A stretch of DNA of 64,000 nt from the NCBI GenBank assembly GCA_012295275.1, contig CM022671.1:819501-883500 (forward strand), read 5' to 3'. This document shows, piece by piece, positions 27,701 to 41,407 of this stretch. How positions within the stretch are numbered: the first letter of the stretch is position 1; the number at the start of each line of letters is the position of its first letter. Source of the stretch: Chrysomallon squamiferum (Eukaryota > Mollusca > Gastropoda > Neomphalida > Peltospiridae). Both the position numbers and the translations under genes were made by a program. The notes below the pieces were generated by a model. That model was not told the DNA's origin. It ran no database searches and saw only the letters and a list, made by a program, of their open reading frames with translations.

Positions 27701-30700
27701 TCCTCATAAGTTTAAACAGCAGTAACAATTAAATTGATTTATTACCTAGTGTATTGTGTGGAATGTTACTCATTTTCTGTTTTAGTTTACATGAAGCTAT
27801 GCCATGTGTTGTAAAACAGCTACAGTTGTTATGGGGTGGAAAAATGATCCGAATTTTGTTTTCCGTCCTTCTGGAATATGTTGAAACAAACCAAAACAAG
27901 GAGCCAGGTTCACCAAACAGAAGTAAGATTTCTCTCTTCAGAATAATTATAACAGTTAACTGTTGTCAAAAATTCTTTATTTTTCAATTGTTTTGATCTG
28001 TTCTTTGTTTGTTGTGTATGTTTGAACAAGCTGAAAAAAGAAGGAAAGAAAGAGGTAAACCATCTAATCATGTACCAGATATTTTTTCAATTAGGTAATG
28101 ACTAGATCCAAAAAGATAATTAATAGAAAGAACTAATTTTTAATAAAGAAAAACAGCTGTTTATTCATTTGAAGGCAAAATTACAAATTTATTTTATTAG
28201 ATTATTATTTGAATTTGAATTCACCTGTTCATTGTCCATATATTTTAGATATATTTAAAAAGGCATTTGAGAAGAAGCCAACAAATCCAAAGATTAAATT
28301 GGAAAGCTGTGTTGCCACGTCAACCTGTCTGCCATGTGCCTTGTACAGGATGGCGCTTGATACTCTCTCACAGCTGAGAATGGACATCTTAGGAGGTATT
28401 TGTTACTGTACAGCATCATTCTTTCTAAAACTAGCAGTCATCTGGTATGAAGTAATTGGCTTTTGATTTGTTTTAATGTATAATGATTTGAAAAGACTTT
28501 TATTTGTTCTTTTATATATTAATTTTATTTATTAGAATTAAATATAAATCTTTATTGCATTCTTTGCTTTAAATATAAAATTATAATTACATTATAGTTT
28601 GGTGAAGAAAACATGTATGTAAACAGGAACATATAATTAAAGCTGATAAATAGATTTAAAACATATTAAGACTGTTTGTTCAAATGTACAGAAAGAATTG
28701 AATTTAATAAGCTTAGAATATTTTGTTTTCAGGACTTAGCTACAACGATATTCTGTTGCCAATTCTGTGGAGATTTTTGTCTGACATGGGACCAAACTGT
28801 GGTTTGAAGACATTCCTTGACTTGCTTGGCCAGGCACCTAACTCCACCATCCATCCAGTGTTCAGTCTGTTAACTCTGTTCTGTGAGACAGCCAGCCATC
28901 TTATCACGTACGTCTGTTCATACAAACATCAACTCTTTGTTTGTTTGTATTAATAATGTTGTTAACTCTGTTCTGTGAGACAGCCAGCCATCTTATCACA
29001 TATGTCTGTTCATACAAACACCAACTCTTTGTTTGTTTGTATTAATAATGTTGTTAACTCTGTTCTGTGAGACAGCCAGCCATCTTATCACGTATGTCTG
29101 TTCATACAAACATCAACTCTTTGTTTGTTTGTATTAATAATGTTGTTAACTCTGTTCTGTGAGACAGCCAGCCATCTTATCACGTACATCTGTTCATACA
29201 AACATCAACTCTTTGTTTGTTTGTATTAATAATGTTGTTAACTCTGTTCTGTGAGACAGCCAGCCATCTTATCACGTACGTCTGTTCATACAAACATCAA
29301 CTCTTTGTTTGTTTGTATTAATAATGTTGTTAACTCTGTTCTGTGAGACAGCCAGCCATCTTATCACGTATGTCTGTTCATACAAACATCAACTCTTTGT
29401 TTGTATTAGTAATGAAAATTGAAATATGGACATTTGTTTAATTATGATGTTTTGCCCATGATGTTAATCATTGGACGTGCTTTTTATGTTTTTTGTTTTA
29501 TGATTATTGATCAGTCTTTAATAATTTCAATTTTCCACAATTTGTTTCCAAAGTAACAGAATGTGAGTAACTGTGTTTTTCCACAGAAGACATGCTCACC
29601 AGCAATAGTGATAGGGTGATGAAAAATTAGCTTTAAAAAAACAATTGTCCTTAATTCTCAGCCTTAACAAGTAAGTGAGAAATAACTGAGTGAAACAAAC
29701 ACTTGAAATACAGAATATCACTTTCCTTGTTAATCAGGATCAAAATAAGATTAATTAATTTAAAAAGTTGTTCCTTTTATTTCCATCAGAAATTTATACT
29801 TCATTAGTAATTAAAACATAAAGAGATTAAGTAGAATTTTTAGTGGTTTTTAAAACAGTTTGATGTTTTGTACAGGACACTAGATGACATGGAGATGTAT
29901 GAACAACAGCGAGTGTTTAAACTGCAGGATTACACCAAGATGAGTGATTTTCTTAATCTCTTTGTATTCAGAGTCATCTGGAATGGCTTGATGGGTGAGT
30001 TTTTCCATTGTCTTTAAAATACAACTAATACAATTTGCATTTGTTACCAGTCCAGTCCCTAAAAAATGTCATTAGATTGTGGTATTTTTTTCTTTTTCAA
30101 TTTATTTTCAGTTTTTTAATAGTAAGAACACAAATTATTTTTATTACAATAATTTATAATATGTATTTATCTGCTATTTAAAAATAGAGTTATGTAATTG
30201 TTTCTGCCAAATTACAAATAAAACACTGTTTTGAACTGAGAAATCTGTTGGTTTCAGATGTGCAGACTGCAGGTACAAGTGATGTATTCAACTCAGCATG
30301 GACGTTGTTGATGTTGTTATATGAGAGAGATTCCAGAAGACAGTTCACATCCAAAAACCACTGGCTTATTAAGTAAAACTTCATAAGTCTTTAAATATGA
30401 CATTTTATTTTATTTCTGTGATAGGTAGACAGTAAAACTGAAAAAGAAACAAAATGCCAAATCTTTTAAAATAGTAATTAAGAAAAAGATGGTGTCATAG
30501 AAAACTTTCAGTTTCCAATAAATATGTTTTGTCTTGTATTTAAAACTTTTAAAACTCGTTTAATGTAGGAAATAAAAATATTTTTAGGAACCATTAAAAC
30601 ACAGCAGAAGTGAAGTGATACTACTTTTGATGACTAAATGGTGTTAATGTTTTAAAAGGTTGTTTTTATAAGTTTTACTAAAAATTTATTTAATTACTGC

Positions 30701-33700
30701 AGAGATGTGAAAGCGAGTCAGTTTGTAGGAGAACTGGAGAAAGGAAGGAAGACGACAGTGTTTCTCATGCAGCAGGTTCCACACATCATCCCCTTCCACG
30801 AAGTAAGTACTTCTCTTTTTATTGTCTAAACTTCTCATATATTTTATATATACTTCTCAAAATGTTAATTATATCTCAGAGCTTCAGTTTTTCATTTGAA
30901 TATGTGTTTTCCAATTAAACTTAGTATTATAGGTTCCTTTGTATGCAATATCCTAATTAACAGATGTAACAGCTAGTTATATATCTTTTGCACTGACATT
31001 CAATAAAATAAAAACTCATGGAATGTGTTTTTCTTATTACTTAATATAATCTAAATATTTGCAGTTGTGAACTTTTAAATAAATATCAAACACTTGCTAC
31101 TTTTTAGAATGTCCATAATTCTTCATTATTGCATTTAAAACATCACCACTTTCACTGTGCCTGTTCTGTTTTTCAGAGGGTGGTTCTGTTCAGGAAATAC
31201 GTGGCCAAGGAGAGAGAATCTCTTGGTTTGACAGAGTCATCCTGCACATCTCCTCAGTCTACACTCATCTCTATACACAGAAGCAGAATAGTTGAGGTAT
31301 TTGTTGTCTGTGTGTGGGTGAAATGAACAGATATTTAGTTTATGGTGAAAGAGGATTACATATTGATACAATCCTTCTGGTAATGGAGAATTCTTTAATG
31401 AAAAGCCAGGAACTATCACATTGTCTGTGTGCATAGTAATACAGAAAGTAAAAAGAATAAAGTATCCATTTTAGTCTTGTATTGATACATTATTTTTTTA
31501 TTGGTATGTAAAGTCAGGAAACTTGAATATGGACATCCAGTGGTATTACAGTTTATAGTATTTTTAATGGCAGTGTTAGTATTTTTAATGTTTGTTATAT
31601 GTAATTTACAAATATTTTACTGTAGGATGGTTACAGGCAGCTTGCTCAACTTCCACCTCGAGCTATGAAAGGAGTAATTCGAGTGAAGTTTATTAATGAA
31701 CAGGTGAGTAAGAAATATTTGTATTTCTTTAATATAACAGTAATGCTTTGAATATCCTTCTGAAGCTTCAACTAGGACTGTAACTGTATGTTCTTACTTG
31801 GCTCATGTAGTTACACAAGCTGTCTATATATATATATATATATGCTCAATTCAGTTGTTGTAATTTTGCAACTTATAGTATACACATGTGAATAAACTGT
31901 AATGTATTTTTTTCATTACACTCTGTATTGTTTTATAAAGGGTTTGGATGAAGCTGGAATTGATCAAGATGGTGTGTTTAAGGAATTCCTTGAGGAAACT
32001 ATAGCTCGAGTTTTTGATCCTGCACTCAGCTTGTTTAAAGTTAGTAGAACATTAAATGTTCACATACTATAGTAATCCAATTTTGATGTAAATATTTAGA
32101 TGCATGAAATTTAACTGTGTTTTAACAAGAATTTGAAACCTGTAATAACAATCAGCAATAACTGAAACAATAGCAATATCAATACCAGTTTTTCCACCAG
32201 TGCAGTAATAATAAAAATAAAAATAAATTAATCTAATGTCTTTATTTTGTTATTGACATCAAAACTTGTAAGAATAATGTCTGGACTATTTATATTTTAG
32301 TGGAATTATAATTTGTAAGTTTGATAAAGCTTTTCAGACACTGAACTTTTTTTTAGGTCACAAGTGAACAAAAGTTGTATCCTTCCTCCACATCATATGT
32401 ACAGGAAAACCATCTCACACTGTTTGAATTTGTTGGCAAAGTTCTCGCTAAAGCTTTGTACGAGGTAAATATTAAAAGTCTCTTTGTTTTTTGTCTCTCT
32501 CAAAATCTCACATTTTTTCACATTTTGACAGACACTCATTTATAAAAAGAACAACACGTTTATGAACCTAATGTTTGTTTGGTAAATATTTGCACAAAAT
32601 ACCTAATACAGTACAAACTCAGTGTAGTGTGTAGGATGATCTCACATTCTGGAGATATTTAAGATGATTTATTTGAGTAATTCTGGTTTTCAGAGCATCG
32701 TTGTAGACATTCCATTTGCACCATTCTTCCTGACCCAGATCCTAGGTCACCAGCAGAGTTCTACATACAGTTCCTTAGATGAACTCCCATCACTGGATCC
32801 AGAACTGGCAAAAAGTCTCACATACATCAAGGTATACCATTGTTACATACCATTTACATATATTTTATCTTTGCAGTAATAAATAAAATTATCATTTGAA
32901 AGGAGATGTGGATATTCTTAGTATGTTTTGTTTGTTTTTCTTTTTCAAATGTCAAATGTTATTGTTAAATTTTATCCACATAGTGTATCAGTAATCAGTT
33001 CTTCCTTCAACTAATCACTGTTTTATCAGATTTTAAATTATTCTTTGTTTTATAAAAGGCTATTTAGAGATTTACAACTTTCAGGAAATAATGCATTTTA
33101 TAAACATTTTGTATTTAGTTCTGTTGATTTGCAAAGTATAGAGTGAAACAAAAATCTGAATTAAGATAGCAGAGATCATCAAAACAAGTGATGGAGATTT
33201 TTTGTTTGTAGAAATCCTTTTTTTTTTTTTTTTTTAAAAATACCAACGACTTGAATGTGTTTGAGATATGTGGAAAAAATTTACTGAAAAACCTAAAGAT
33301 ATGTTAAAAAAAGGAGAAACAAGCAAAATGTTTGGAAATGTGGGCGTGAAAGCAAGAAGTGTGAAGAAAGCACTGTGATGTCTTTAACACAGAGTACGCC
33401 AGCTGTAGCTAGAAAAAAACTGTTGAAAGTCAGGAATTTTTTTCTTACAAAAACAAATCTCAACTACTTTACTGCCACAATGAATGGACCTATTGTGTTA
33501 AAGGATGAATTATGTGCATCACTTTTTTAATTTATCCAAAAAATAATTGTAAATATTTGTCACTGAAATTGTTTCTGGATACCTCTGACAGAAATAGTTT
33601 CACCTCTGTTTGGCTCATTGATCAGCTGTTGTTTGTTATAAATAAAATTTCAGCATTACGAAGGTGACATCAGTGAACTGGACCTGACTTTCTCCTGTGA

Positions 33701-35619
33701 TGAGGACTGCATGGGCAGACTGGAGACTCATGAGCTGGTACCTGGAGGAAAGGCTATAGCTGTGACCAACGAAAATGCGTAAGATTCTTTCTAAATAATT
33801 TGTCCAGTTCACCAAGCAAAAACAACACTTGTGTATAATAAGGAAAAACATAAAAAGATAAAATAAATAAATAAAAATAATAATTATAAAAATATTTTTG
33901 AAAAGAAATGTAAAAACATCTGTAAAATATTTTAATTTTTATTTTCAGAATCAGATACGTACACCTGATGGCACATTTTCGAATGTATCGACAGATTAAA
34001 GATCAGACTCAAGCATTCATCCGAGGGTTCAAGTCAGTCATTAATCCAGACTGGCTTCACATGTTCAGTGCACCTGAGTTCCAGAAATTAATATCTGGGG
34101 ATAACACAGATCTCGATATTGAAGACTTGAGGTTGGACATTTATAAATAAATAAATCAGATAGTGTTCTGATTAACATACAGTTCTATCTGTAATTTCTA
34201 ATGGGAAAGATAAGAGGAAATAAGGAATTGTTAAAAATAATTTATTAAATTTGTCTTCTCATAAATCCACTTTCAAACGGCAGTTAATTAATCAATTATT
34301 TGGTAATGAAAATATTGTGATGCAGAGTAATATGTCAAACATCCATGCTGTTGTTTTGTTTATTGTGAATTTGAAAATAAACGTGCAAAACTAGATTAAT
34401 TAAGATATGGAATACAAAGAAGAGTGGGTTATTTTGAAAGAAAATTTGAATATGAGGACATCCATTTTTGTCTTTATAAGAATCACTTGGTGATCCATTA
34501 TGCATTTGTTTTTATTTGTGGCTACAGGCGACATACTCAGTATTATGGAGGTTATCACAACAACCATAAAGTGATCAACTGGTTGTGGGAAATATTAGAA
34601 AAAGATTTCACTGCAATGGAAAGAAGTTTGTTTTTGAAGGTATTCTGAAGTTCTAACATGTTTTTATTTATTGCTTTGATAATGTGAAGTGGCTCACTGA
34701 AAAACATTGGAGTCGATTAAAACATACATACATATGTATGTACACACACACACACACACACACTCACTGATTTATTTATTTATATTTACAGTTGTTATAT
34801 TTTTCTGTTATATAAATGTTATTAGGTATAGTTTTTAATTGTAATATTTGTTAATTTATTGATACAGTTGTTTTTTAATGTGTTTTGTTTTCAGTTTGTT
34901 ACCAGTTGCTCCAAACCTCCTCTTCTAGGCTTTTCCAACATGGAGCCTCCATTTTCCATACGTTGTGTCGAAGTCAGTGATGATCAGGTTTGTGTTTCTT
35001 TTAAAAATCAACTAAAATTATTTTAATTCTTCCACTTCTTTACCATTTTTTATTTGTTTGGGGTATAAACTGAAATATGTATTATTTTTTTAATTTTAAC
35101 TATTTTTTCTAAAATTAATTTATAATATATTATGGATATTGCTTTAATCATTCACTGTAATATCAGAATAAATTCATGATGGATATTGATTAGATACAGG
35201 GAATAATTTAAAGGAAACAGTTGAATTAAGTGAAATATACTGAATTCATGTTAATATTTTATTTTAATTCTAAACTCTCTGATAATGTGCATGTTGACTT
35301 TATGACTCACTGAGACTAGTGCATTAAGTTCAGAGGTAGACATTTTAACCTTTCTGTGACTGAATACTACATATGTAAATCAGCTAGTTACTCATGACGT
35401 GTGTTGTGTTTGTACTGAATTACTCAGGACACTGGTGACACTGTGGGCAGTGTACTGAAAGGTTTTTTCAACATCAAGAAGAAAGATGCTGGAGGAAGAC
35501 TGCCAACATCATCCACATGTTTCAACCTCCTCAAACTTCCAAACTATTCCAAAAAGAGTATTCTCAGAGACAAACTGCGATACGCCATTCATTCCCACTC
35601 AGGCTTCGAAATATCTTAA
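21767..35619 (+). CDS. UBE3B: HECT-type E3 ubiquitin ligase UBE3B
   Basis: Thirty exons join in phase to 1058 residues (human UBE3B is 1068): 21767-21880, 22413-22462, 22744-22814, 23151-23215, 23654-23710, 24082-24186, 24567-24666, 24831-24916, 25356-25438, 25771-25876, 26567-26687, 26897-26931, 27310-27339, 27463-27575, 27786-27922, 28249-28395, 28733-28907, 29876-29994, 30258-30372, 30703-30802, 31177-31296, 31626-31703, 31941-32039, 32357-32464, 32694-32831, 33654-33778, 33949-34131, 34528-34639, 34895-34987, 35428-35619. An IQ motif ([12 protein letters not shown]), which binds calmodulin in UBE3B, spans exons 1-2. The HECT domain fills the last third ([20 protein letters not shown] to FEIS); the catalytic cysteine in [14 protein letters not shown] is residue 1026 (codon 35518-35520). 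Two adjacent ATGs (21767, 21770) could start it. Introns 10 and 17 carry tandem arrays touching splice sites. Confidence 0.97.
26354..26566 (+). repeat. Three-copy 67-71 bp tandem array ending at a UBE3B splice acceptor
   Basis: Copies begin GTACACATGCAGGCATGTAC at 26355, 26422 and 26493. Each holds a short CA run, TATTGCAGTA or TGTTGCAGTA, and a tail TACAAGTRTTTTTAAYTG. The tail of the third copy runs on into TTTCAG and forms the acceptor of UBE3B exon 11 at 26566, while the second copy reads TTTGTAC at that place. All three copies also contain GCAG steps that could act as decoy acceptors. Confidence 0.9.
28871..29415 (+). repeat. Six-copy 92-bp tandem array spanning the UBE3B exon 17 / intron 17 boundary
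   Basis: Unit starts (TAACTCTGTTCTGTGAGACA) are at 28871, 28963, 29055, 29147, 29239 and 29331, an exact 92-base period. Each unit contains the last 37 bases of exon 17, the splice donor and about 50 bases of intron 17. Copy 1 is the real exon end (donor GT at 28908). Copies 3 to 6 keep a GT donor (GTATGT, GTACAT, GTACGT, GTATGT); copy 2 reads CACATATGT and has lost the +1 G. The last copy is slightly shortened (one TTTG fewer). Copies differ by only a few bases, so the array is recent or homogenised. Confidence 0.95.
31826..31843. repeat. TA dinucleotide microsatellite
   Basis: A run of TA repeats in UBE3B intron 22. Confidence 0.8.
34743..34763. repeat. CA dinucleotide microsatellite
   Basis: About ten CA units in UBE3B intron 28, preceded by ACATACATATGTATGT. 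Confidence 0.85.
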
Positions 35620-38243
35620 CACTGTCACACTGGACTGTGTGTTATCCTCGACAAACACTTCTGAATATTTGGTCCCTCTGAAAACAATTATTGGTATGTT
35701 GTTCACGGACAAAAAAAAAAAAAAAACATATTGAAAGTTGTGGATATGTTGTTCTCCACAAAAACAATATTTTATATATTGCTGTGATCTCGATTTACAA
35801 TAACATGTAAATGTTATCAGAATTTTGTTTTGATTATTTTATTATGGATGGATGTATTCAGTTTTTCATTGTGCTGTTAACCTTTTTTTTTTTATCTCAT
35901 TGGATTCATTGTTTACATAGTATCTTGAAAGTTAATTATTAAACTTCATCGAAAAAAAGAATTTTACAGCAAAGTTAAATTGAAAAAGCTTGTTTATAGC
36001 TTGTTTTTATATCAGTTGCATTTCATTGAATCTTTAATTACTTTTTGAAGTATATTATTTTATGTACAGGTTCAGATATTGTCCAATGTGAAATATTTTT
36101 TTATTCAATATTACTGCATCCAGCAATCAAATTTTAAATTTAATGATATCATTATTTATTTGAAATGATATTAGAATTTACATCTTGTCAAGTGTACAAA
36201 TACTTTGAAATGATTTAAAAATACTTGAGGCCTTAAAATTACAGAAAAAATAAAATAGATTCTGTATTCATTAGCACGAGTCCATGAATTATTGAATTTG
36301 TTAATGATAGCCTAGGTTTTCACTAACTGCCTGGACGTGTTAACAGGTAATGATGTGTTTCCACTTGCATCTGGTTTTGGTATGGTTTAGCTGTCATCAG
36401 GGTTACAACTAAAATAATCTAATATTATTCGAACATCAGGCTTTAAGAACTTGCTCAAGATGTTTTTTGGTAGGTTTTATACCTTGGACTATTAACGTCG
36501 GAAAATAAAAATAATACAAAATGTGTGTGTAAGTGTGTGTGTGTTTTTTTTTTATATCTGTATCTATATAAGATTATTTATTTGTGTAAATCATGGGTTC
36601 TGTTCTTTGTTGAACACATGTTCAAATCTAGTATGGAAATTGCCTAGTCAGCATCAGTATTAATGTTTTATCATTTTGGTTTGAAATATTAAATATTTAA
36701 ATTAGATTTTAATAGTTTTTATTGTTTAGAAATTATTCTTAATTTTAAAAAATTGGTTTTAATTATTTAAAATTTGTTTAAACTGTTAAGAGAAAGTTAC
36801 AAATCATTATTTTTAAAAATTTGTATATGTAATAGAAATAAAATAATTTAGTGCAATAATGTAAATAAAACATTCAGCAGAAAAAAATATAATAAGAAAA
36901 CGAATACTGTAAATAACAATACTTATAAAAGCATTTTAGTGCTTTTAACATGTACATGGTTAGTTCATAGCAATACAAGATAATGGCAAATAATTGTAAT
37001 TATGTGTACATCCAAAGTATAATATATTTTATGTTAATACTATTTGCTGTGAGTTGCTGGCAACTTATGAAATGTGTAATCTCATGTTTTTACCAAATAA
37101 AGTACCAAATTTCCTTTTTTCTTCATTCTTTTTCTGTTTAGAACAGAAGACATCTGTGGGCCACTGTTATCATACTTATATACACACCTACATACACACC
37201 TATATACACCTAAATACACACCTACAAAGTAAGAGTTCTAAGAATAAACATGAGCAGCCAACTATAAGTTAATATAATAGGATTTATGTTTCCTGTTTTT
37301 GAAGTATGTTCGACTAATAAGGATTCCATAATTCCCTTTTCCTTTATAAAGTTTTGTACACAAAGATAGATACAAAGCAAAAATTATTTCCAAGTCCACA
37401 ATGAAGTAATATTCAACAAAATAATGTTCAGATATAAATTTTATATATTTTTAAAAACAATTAAAAATGATTTCACTAATACAAGATCACACAAAAATTA
37501 CATTCATGTAAGTAACACTGTAAAGTGTTAAGAAATATATATAAATGTACAAACAACAACAGTTTAATTACAGGTGATTTCTGACTGACAGCTGATACTA
37601 AATCAATCTGTACACATGTTTTTCATCACAACCCTTTTTACAAATAAGAAAAAAGTAGTAATGTTATGTCTTTATTACAAATTCTCTGTCATTTTCTAGT
37701 CAGCTTCCAAAACAACCAAAGTCAATCACTGAATGTTCAACTATTACAAATACACTTTTAATCAAAAGTTACCTGCACTCTAAAAAATAAATGTATATGA
37801 AAAAAGGTTATAGAATGAAAATGGACAAATTGCACATTACTAAATAGTTCTGATAACTGCCTTAAGTATGTAATACATGCAAACATAATGTTAGAAAATG
37901 TTTATCAGAAATGGCTTAGTTTTAAATAGTTGAATAAAATACTATTTGTTGTTTCTTGAAAATCAGCAATGTATACTTAGAGAAATAGGCTTACAAGAGG
38001 AATTGCCAATAATTACCACGTTCATGTTTCAAATTGGTTCATCAATTTTATCCACATTTTTGAACTAAGGCCATTAAACATTTTGACTTTTTCCAAATGT
38101 AATATTTTATTGGTGGACTAGACAATGTGGACTCTTTCATTATGCATGATGATTAGAAGAGGCTATTATTAATATTTCTGGTATCACCATTCTTTTAACA
38201 AGTACTTTCAATGAAATATAAATGAAAAGTCTAGTCACCAGTA
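35620..38243. other. Spacer between convergent UBE3B and TWNK
   Basis: Holds the UBE3B 3' UTR and, from the right, the TWNK 3' UTR. A minus-strand AATAAA (TTTATT at 38106-38111) lies about 130 bases past the TWNK stop. Around 37170-37226 is an imperfect repeat of ACACACCTA-type units. The rest is AT-rich with no coding frame that looks real. Confidence 0.5.
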
Positions 38244-41200
38244 TCACAAAGCAGTTTTATTGGACCAGTCATTAAAGCTGTCATCAGAATGTTTACTTCC
38301 TTCTTTCTTTTCTTCCAGAAGCTGTCCTCCTCCTTCCTTTCTGCTTAGTCTGTCTTTACAAGAAAAACCTTTTGCCTCTTTATCAAACTTTAGAATCATA
38401 ATCCCCAGTTCACCATCGAATCGATTCTTTGCTATCTGGATGGAATCAAACAATATTTAAATAACACAATCAAAATAATTATAAAGTTTTGTATCCTAAA
38501 AGCATGTAAGACTAAGAAAACAAAATAATCAGTTCCTACACTACTGTTTTCATTCATTAATTATCATCAAGACAAAAACTTTCTGCAGTTTTACCTGTAA
38601 ATATTTATTTCCTCTTAAAGACTGGAGGCGTTTGTCCTGCAGTATAAGAACATTGTCTGCTTCCTGTGTGGCTTTAGCACTACCAAATATAGAAGCTATT
38701 GTCAAATCATCTGCCTCCTTTTCCTAATAATAAATAAATATTAAAATGAAAGAGAAACCAAAGAAATTAAACATGATGGAAATTTACATAAAAATATTTT
38801 TAGTGTTACATCTACAATTTAATAGAATTTGTTTTCTTCTTATTTTTTTATTTTTTTTTTTATTAAAACAAACCTTGATGTATAATATTAATATTTTTTA
38901 TGAAGTTAAGACAGCTCTTTTTTAAGTTAAAAATAAACTCATGAGAAGATGGCTGAAATGGTAAATGCCAAACAAAAAGAAAAAAAGAATTAAAAAGAAG
39001 AAATTATCAGAATGAAAGTAATTTTGTAAGAAAACACAAACACAAATAAAACATACACAGATATTTAAATGAATGCCAGTTACTAACTTTTCTTGGATGA
39101 ATAACAAGAGTGACATGACAGTTCATCTTTGTCGCAAACTTGCGGAAAGCTGAAATAATCATGTCTTGTTTCGTGAACTTGTCCTGCCACTCGTCAGTGC
39201 CCATCATGAACTGAAGATTATCAACAACCACGTGAACTATGTCGTGCACATACACAGCATGGGACATTGTCTGAAAAATCAACCCTAAAAATAAACTTAG
39301 AGAAACTCCAACATACACTTCAAAATATTTATCAAACACTGTTCATCATCTTTAAAGTACATCATCAAATAAGTTTTTAAATTTTGTCCTATTCTTTTTC
39401 CATAACAGGAATTTTTTTTTTTAGTATCAAAAGATGACCTAATTAAAAAAAAAAAAAAACAGAACAAGAAATATTCTTCAAACCATCTACAAAAAATGGG
39501 GAAGGAATAAAAAAAAAAATTTAGATTTATTTTTCACCTCAACAACATTCTTTATGTTTTCTTGGCCATGAAAGGTCATGAAGTACATTGGAAGTTCTTC
39601 AAACAAGTTGGCCCATTTGTCAAATTCACCCAAATGCTTGGACAAATCTGATCTAGAAACAGAAAAACTAATTTTATAAATTTTATTTTTTAATCATGTG
39701 TTGTTGTTTTTTCAAAATACTTTATCATATTTCATTAAGATATTAAAATAGTTATGATACAGTAGAGGTTTGCTTTATTTATTATAATAAAAATGAGAAA
39801 AAGCCCAGTATTGAAATTCACCGTCTGAATGGTAATTAGTTCCATAATATAAACTGTTTAATAAAAATTAATTTCACTTCAAATGTTTCATAAAACATAC
39901 AAATACAATTAAAAAGAACAAACCTAGCAAACTGTGTAAGCATCATCTTCCCTAGTCTGACATTGTTGATTTCAAAACTACCCCATAGTGTGTTCACCTG
40001 CAAAACAAACACAAAAACAAATATAATTCTAGAAATTAATACAACTAACAGATATAAATTATAAGTAAATTTATTTCCTTAAAATGTCTAAAATCCAAAA
40101 AAATGTATTATCTTTATCTTCAACATTGTGATAATATTATAACCATATTTCACAAATAAATTAAGATTGTAAAACTATTATCCTCTGATAAAAGTGCTGA
40201 AGGACAGTTACCCCTTGCATACAGAGGTCCAGTGAATAGTCGCTGATGAAAGTTGTTTTTCCTGATCCAGTTGGTCCTGTGAATACAGTCAGTTCACCCC
40301 TGCGATGTCCTTTCAGTATACGATTTAAGACTGGGAATCTCTTCCACTTAAAAAGAAATAAAACTGTGAAAAAGTCTACATTTTTCTTTCCATTACAGGG
40401 GCAAAACTAAAATTAAAAACATAAAATCAATCCGAAGGTTAAAATAGAAAGATGATCTGAACACATTTTATCATGTCATCCCTAGTGACATAGCTAGATA
40501 CACACAGATGAATCTTATTTAGAAAATGAAATACTTTTTAGAACAAAACTCTTGAAATAATTAAATCAAATAAAACATCTTAAAATTAAAGTAAGTAGTT
40601 GACAACTTTCAAATGAATAGTTCATAAAGATCTTTTGTATAGGTTGAAGTTTGTAAATTACCAAAAATTCAAAATAAATTTTAATTTTGAAATTACAGCT
40701 CAGCCCCCCCCCAATAAAATTGCACACTAACCTTGACCCCGGCAACCTGTTCCACATGAGCAAGCTCTGAGAAAATCTCCTGTCTCAGCTGAGAAAAAGA
40801 CACTATGGACTTGTGTCCAATTGGTTTTGCTTTGTCTAGAATGGTTCTCAGCTTTTGACCTTGACACAAAGCTTTGTAAGGACTTGGATCATCTGAACTG
40901 GGTCTGTAGAAAGATTCACAGCCAAACATTAGTCACCAACATGTTAACAAAAAACAAAACAAAATCTATTTTGTTTATTTTAAATATCATTTGAAAATGT
41001 TTCTGATAATTTCACCTTAAGAAAATGTTTAAAATTTCAAAACCAAGGAAACAAAACTAATACTCAGGTTTTTTTCCCCCATTTTTGTAAAGGTACTCTT
41101 TGATTCATCAATAAATTAAAATCATCATACATTTCTGTAAACTGTTACTGATATAAAGAGATTACCGTATGACATAACAGCGTTTGTTTCCCAGTTTCTT

Positions 41201-41368
41201 AGCAAACTGTTTAGCAGCCTCCCATGCTCTGATGTCATCACCAAACCACAGCATGATTTTCTTAAACTGCTCCAGGCAAGGTAGCAACTAGCAAACAAAA
41301 TAATTATGCTTTGTTTAAAAATCTGAAAAACTCCAAATATTTTACTTTTTACTTAACACAGAAAAAAA

Positions 41369-41407
<39 letters not shown>

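Noticed and set aside
28871-29415. Regular direct repeats that could suggest a CRISPR array
   Set aside because: The repeats are contiguous with no unique spacers, the period is 92 bases, and they sit in a eukaryotic intron.
37168-37226. Repeated ACACACCTA-type units encoding YIHTYIHT
   Set aside because: A low-complexity tract in a spacer with no splice or domain support.
38922-39116. Minus-strand open frame downstream of TWNK exon 11
   Set aside because: It is intron read-through after the LVIHPRK exon; a donor at 39087 and the next exon at 38723 restore the Twinkle sequence.
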